Source of the DNA: CAWUJK01 sp963922865
Lineage (GTDB): Bacteria; Patescibacteriota; Gracilibacteria; BD1-5; UBA6164
NCBI GenBank assembly: GCA_963922865.1
Contig: CAWUJK010000021.1
Span: 1 to 21,917 of the forward strand
Direction of reading: 5' to 3'
Length of the DNA: 21,917 bases
How positions within the stretch are numbered: position 1 is the first letter of the stretch; each line of letters opens with the position of its first letter. The position numbers were made by a program, and so were the translations under genes. Shown here piece by piece: positions 17,753 through 21,917 of the stretch. The notes beneath the pieces are model-generated. The model saw only the letters and a list, made by a program, of their open reading frames with translations, was not told the DNA's origin and ran no database searches.

Positions 17753-20700
17753 ATGGGAGGCTGAAATTTAGAAACTAGAGATATAGAGAATCAAAGCAGA
17801 GAATTTGACTCAAATCAAGAAATATCAAATTGTATTGATACAATAAGTTGAATGTCAACTCAAGATGTTCAATCAGTAGTTGAAAATCTAGCAGCAAATG
17901 ATAATGAATTTAATTCAAGACTTTGTGAATTTCAAGATATAAATTCATTACTCCTAAACCAAAGCCTTTTAGGAATCAACATAACACAAGAATTTAGTTT
18001 AATAGAAGAAATGTTTGATAAAAATGAAAACGAACGGTTTGATGAAATAGAACAGCATGAAAAAATTCAAATAGAATCATTTTATGAAAATGCTTGAAGC
18101 ATGATAGAAAATTATGAAAAATGAGTAGAACAATTAAGAAATTCAAATATATCACAAGAAAAAATAATACAATATCAAAACTACATAAACAATATAAAAC
18201 AAAAATACATCAAAATAGTGGTTTGAATTGGAGATAAATATGAATGAGCTGCTTTTGCTTTAAAAGATAAAGATTCTCTCTCAAAATCTCTACAAATACT
18301 TCCTTGACTTTTGTCTTCTCTTTCTCCTGAACAAGCAATGGATTTTTTAATAAATATTCACGCAGATATAGATGAAAATAATAGACAATCAGACTCAGTA
18401 AAAGAAAACTATTGAGCTTTTACTAAGCAGTTGCATAAAAATTTACAATCAAAGTTTGAAAAACTACCAATAGAAGAAAGAAAAATACACCTACTTTCTC
18501 TTACTAAAACTATAACTTGAAGAAATTGAAATACAGATAGGCGTTATAGAGAACCTTGACTTGCTAATAACATACTAATTTCACTGCTAGATGATAAATG
18601 ATGAGTTTTTGAAACTATATTAGAAAAGGAAAAGATGGAGATAGTAGATGAAAAAGTAACAGATAGTCCTATAAATATATACAATAGATTTAATAATGTA
18701 AAAATTTGAGAACAAAATTTTTTGGACATAATATGATTTGATGATTTATGAAATATGTGAGAGTGAGCAAGTGATTATGTAAATCTTTCTCCAGAACAAA
18801 AAATAAAAATATCTACCCTCTCTAGAATAGAACAAAAACTAAAAGAAAACCCAAATTTAGATGTAGTTAAGGCTTTACAAGAAATAGCTGTTGATACTGC
18901 TGTTGAATTGTATGAACCATTAAACGATGAGTTATGACATGATTGGCATGATATAGTATCAAAAAATTCAGATAATTATGGTATAGAGTGAATTGATAAG
19001 GAAATATTTGATTTATACCAAGATATAAATGGTAGTGGGCTTTTTGATTTAGCTGATACTACTTGGAATGGTTTATGAGAAGCTGGAAAAATATGAGCTG
19101 TTATTGCTGCTAGTATTGCTGCTTGAGTTGCTATGGCTCCTGTAGTGGCTGCTATGTGAGTATGACTTGTTGCTTGAGCTGTAATAACTTGAATTGCTGT
19201 TTGAGTTACTTCTGTTGCTGCTTCACAAATGGTTTATCAAAATTGATATGATACTACTTGAGAGGCTGTGACAGATATATGAACTGATTTAGCTTTTTCT
19301 ACTATTACTTGAGCTGTTGGGTGAGCTGCTACAGCTAAGTTTATGAGTTATGGTACTAGGTCATTTTTTTCAGGGTGAGCTTTAAGAAATGCATGACTTG
19401 CTTTGGGAGATTGAGCTCTTTGAATGTGAGCTGAAGTGGCAAGGCAAGAACTTATATTGTGAAAGGATGCTTCTTTTGTTGATATGTTAAAACATGGGTG
19501 ACCTATGCTTGCTTTTTGAATGCTTATGTGAGCTAAAGCTCCAAACACTAGAGCTGAGCTTGAAATGCAAACTAGAAAGTTTGGTGATGCTATTGAATAT
19601 TCTAAAAACCAAATTAATTCTTTAAAAAGTGCTCTTGAAGTTCCTGGCATCTCAGATAATAAAAGAATTCTTATACAAAAAGAAATTTGAGAATGGGAAA
19701 CTGCTTCCAATAATTTAAAAACAAAAATGAAATGAGAAAAAGATTCTTCAAATGGTAAAAACAATAATGATAATTCAAGTGATAGTGGCAATAATTCCTC
19801 AAATGATAAAAACAATAATGATAGTTCAAGTGATAGTGATAATAATTCTTCAAATGATAAAGTGAATAATGATAATGATTGAAATGATAGTAGCAATGAG
19901 TGAACACAAGGTAATAAAAGTGAACAAAATGAAACTAATGATAATGTAAATTGAAATACTTGAAAACAAGAGGATTTAGATAGTTATATAATGAAATATT
20001 TCAGTGAATCAAATAAAGAAACTCAAAAAAATAAGGAAAATTTTTTTGAAAATATAAATGATGTAATCAATAGATTAGGAGAAAGGTTTTCAGAAAAAAT
20101 AGTAAATTTAGAAGGTGAAAATTTTACTAAAGAATGAAGATTAGATCAAGGTTTTGAATTTCAAAATATGCCTAATTTCAAAGATATATCTTTTAATGAA
20201 TCAGAAAGCTTTTATAAAAATTCTATTATTCGAGAAATGAGAGAAACTGATGAAATAAAAGTATCTATAATGGAAGAAGTTGTTTCAAAAAATCCTTGAG
20301 CAACATTTGAAAATGCCCCAAGCTTAAAATGAGAATTTGATGCATCAAGATCGATAGCCAAAATTATAGATGATTATGAGTGAGATCCTAGCAAACTATT
20401 AGATATTTCTCGTGCCAGTATATTACATAAAAGATTAGATTGAGTGTATAGTGTTTTTGATGGTATTTTAAGACATCATAATGTAGAAAATGTATTCGTA
20501 AAAAATAGATTTAATAGACCAAATTGATATAGAGATATGAACTTATCAATAAAAGCAAGATGATGAAGAGTTTTTGAATCTCAAATTCATGTTGAATCTC
20601 TTTCAAAAGCTAAAAAACAATGAATGAAAATTTGAAAAGATTTTATTGAAGAAAAATTTAATAATCTTGAAGAAAGTATTAAAATATATTGAAAATCTAT

Positions 20701-21019
20701 TGAAAGATTATATAATGGAAGTGAAGTGTTTAATCAAAGAGATATTGATATTACCGAAAAAATAAATTTATATCTTGCAAAAGACTCTAATGAACATAAT
20801 TTTATATCTTTACCAAAAAACGGTGAAATTGTTGTTTGAGATAAAATTTATACTTTAAGGAGAGCTTTAGATAATGTTTTATCTGCAGAGAATAATCCTA
20901 ATGGAGTAGTCCCAAAACGGTTAGAATGAATTACGATGAAAGAAATAGTTGATTATACTTACACTTTAGACTGATATGAAAATCTTTTATATGATTATGC
21001 CTATTCAAAAGTAAAATAA
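17753..21019 (+). CDS. giant polymorphic-toxin-like protein with C-terminal RelA/SpoT-like domain
   Basis: 1088 residues, readable only with UGA=Gly. No N-terminal signal peptide. Residues 1 to ~430 are helical and acidic. From ~448 to 493 comes a Gly/Ala-rich hydrophobic segment (GAVIAASIAAGVAMAPVVAA and on), with weaker ones at ~512-532 and ~585-597, of the kind seen before toxin tips and suited to membrane insertion. Residues 666-716 are three 17-residue Ser/Asn/Asp repeats, a flexible linker. The C-terminus matches RelA/SpoT-like nucleotidyl/pyrophosphotransferase domains: D884-I-S-R887, VKNRFNRPNGYRDMNL (G925-Y-R-D928, that Gly being UGA), then E942-S-Q-I-H946. Tas1, a T6SS effector, is a known toxin of this fold making (p)ppApp. 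The small genes behind it look like immunity genes. Secretion route is unseen. The toxin role is inferred; the fold assignment is from motifs. Confidence 0.75.
19748..19900 (+). repeat. three tandem 51-bp repeats coding the toxin linker
   Basis: Units at 19748-19798, 19799-19849 and 19850-19900, the first two nearly identical and the third diverged. Each encodes 17 residues of the type SNDKNNNDSSSDSDNNS. The length keeps frame, so copy-number change would only lengthen or shorten the linker before the C-terminal domain. Confidence 0.85.
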
Positions 21020-21089
21020 AATTTAACTATTAACTAATTTAAAATTATGGATAATATTAATATTACAAATGATATGGAAAATATAACAG
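21019..21089 (+). repeat. 71-bp direct repeat, first copy
   Basis: Identical to 21847-21917 except for one C/T difference (21034 versus 21862). It covers 28 nt upstream of an ATG and the first 43 nt of a coding region. The second copy runs to the window edge, so the true repeat is at least this long. The period is 828 bp. Confidence 0.95.
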
Positions 21090-21313
21090 AATACTATATT
21101 GTTGAGTCAAAATGAAAAGAAATACCAACAAAAATGGCTGGAGTTTTTTGTGAATCTTTTGTAGATGGAAAATGGGTAGCAAATTATTTTCCCAAACCAC
21201 AACAAATACCAGATAATTGGTTTTCAGTAGATAAAAACACATTTAATGAAAAAATAGATTCTATACAAAGTTTGGTTGAGTCTGTTAAATCAGACATAAA
21301 AACAAAATCTTAA
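21047..21313 (+). CDS. small protein after the toxin, first unit of a repeated gene; possible immunity or accessory protein
   Basis: 88 residues, starting MDNINITNDMENITEYYIVE, no signal peptide or membrane segment. A conserved-looking core CESFVDGKWVANYFPKPQQ is followed by an acidic-basic helix. Only one UGA (K-G-K). It starts 27 nt after the toxin stop and its upstream region and first 14 codons recur at 21875, so it belongs to a duplicated cassette. Position directly after a polymorphic-toxin-like gene and recurrence fit an immunity gene or a structural companion; the sequence itself matches no family I know. It is followed 4 nt later by the 172-residue gene. Confidence 0.6.
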
Positions 21314-21317
21314 AAAT

Positions 21318-21836
21318 ATGAATGATAAAAAATTAAGAAGTATAAAAGAAAGTAATGTCACTGATAACTCAAAAAGAAATGTAGAAATTAATTGAGTCAA
21401 TTTTAAAGATACAAAATTACAAACTTCATTTTTAAATAAAATATATTCTTTTTTAGTTTGAGAAGAAAAATTGGATATATATAAGGAAATTAATTCTAAA
21501 AGTATTTATCAAATTTTATGAAATTTATTTTTAATAGAATATGACAAACAAGAAAATCAAAATGAAGATATAGAACTGTTTAAAAATAATTTTAAAGCAA
21601 GCAAAAATTTTGCTATCCCAGAAAAAGATTGAACTCAAGTTCCAAATATTGAGGCTGTTTTTAGTCACGAATGAAAATACTATATAATAGTAAATGCACT
21701 ACTTAAATTGAATGAAATAGAAAATATTGATAGAGGAATATTTGAATGAATTATATTTGAACCTAAAAAATATTTTGGCAGTTTTGATGAAACAATAAAA
21801 GAAACTAAAGACATTATTGATAATAATTTAGATTAA
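21318..21836 (+). CDS. 172-residue cytosolic protein in the toxin locus, candidate immunity protein
   Basis: 172 residues, begins MNDKKLRSIKESNVTDNSKR, with no signal peptide or TM segment. It is rich in Lys, Glu and Asn, with hydrophobic strands in FKDTKLQTSFLNKIYSFLVG, SIYQILGNLFLIEYD and KYYIIVNALLKLN, and an acidic C-terminus (KETKDIIDNNLD). UGA is used for glycine in FLVGEEK, QILGNLF, HEGKYY and FEGII. Cotranscribed with the 88-residue gene (4-nt gap). Immunity proteins are typically small, soluble and acidic and sit right behind the toxin, which this fits; I do not recognise the family and there is no direct proof. Confidence 0.6.
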
Positions 21837-21846
21837 TAGATACCTT

Positions 21847-21917
21847 AAATTTAACTATTAATTAATTTAAAATTATGGATAATATTAATATTACAAATGA
21901 TATGGAAAATATAACAG
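21847..21917 (+). repeat. 71-bp direct repeat, second copy, continuing beyond the window
   Basis: Second copy of the sequence at 21019-21089, one mismatch over 71 nt. It begins 11 nt after the stop of the 172-residue gene. Confidence 0.95.
21875..21917 (+). CDS. start of a second copy of the 88-residue gene, cut by window edge
   Basis: The 14 complete codons visible encode MDNINITNDMENIT, identical in DNA to the start of the gene at 21047. Whether the copy is full length, diverges into another protein, or is a remnant cannot be seen. Confidence 0.8.
   Translation, partial: MDNINITNDMENIT

Noticed and set aside
19348..19907. Long minus-strand open frames (up to 182 codons) opposite the toxin gene
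   Set aside because: They are mirror images of the repetitive Ser/Asn/Asp and Gly/Ala coding region; composition is low-complexity Leu/Ser/His/Tyr and the plus strand has a coherent 1088-codon gene.
1..21917. UGA as selenocysteine or tryptophan
   Set aside because: UGA aligns with glycine in family motifs; UGG is used for Trp in the same genes and there are far too many UGA codons for selenocysteine.

Overview
The window comes from a very AT-rich bacterium that reads UGA as glycine (genetic code 25). This points to the Gracilibacteria/Absconditabacteria (SR1) branch of the Patescibacteria (CPR). The evidence is internal: in-frame UGA sits at glycines that family motifs require, in DnaG (the TOPRIM DGD-x-AG signature), SerRS motif 2, ProRS (RGREF), the Walker A loops of the ComM-like and AAA proteins, and the pilin GFT signal. 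With UGA read as Gly the window resolves into long, tightly packed genes; under the standard code it falls into fragments. Most genes lack a visible Shine-Dalgarno sequence and start just after an A-rich run. No tRNA, rRNA, CRISPR array or insertion sequence was seen.

Left part, minus strand (1-12776): the 5' part of dnaG; a NYN-domain ribonuclease paired with an unrecognised two-TM membrane protein; serS and proS in tandem; an AAA (AAA_14/DUF4143) ATPase behind duplicated promoter/operator boxes; a lipoprotein gene; a polysaccharide pyruvyl transferase; a comM-type ATPase; and a dimeric dUTPase. The lipoprotein gene (7853-9148) stands out. It uses no UGA for any of its 18 glycines, has a good Shine-Dalgarno and is flanked by GC-rich hairpins, so it looks like a recent import from a standard-code bacterium.

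Middle part (12803-17620): a cell-surface cluster. Four type IV pilin/pseudopilin-like proteins (two minus, two plus) surround three secreted proteins: one with degenerate GWAWS-x-GWI-type repeats, one with phage tail-fibre-like YYVDP repeats, and one small Cys-containing protein. A palindromic divergent promoter separates the minus and plus pilin genes.

Right part, plus strand (17753-end): a 1088-residue recoded protein built like a polymorphic toxin. It has a long helical N-terminal part, a Gly/Ala-rich hydrophobic segment, a low-complexity Ser/Asn/Asp linker made of three 51-bp repeats, and a C-terminal RelA/SpoT-like nucleotidyltransferase-type domain. Two small genes follow, and then a 71-bp direct repeat restarts a second copy of the first small gene. 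This is the layout expected of an immunity-gene array. My overall inference is that the pilin/adhesin cluster and the toxin locus together serve contact with, and attack on, other cells, which suits an episymbiotic or predatory CPR bacterium.
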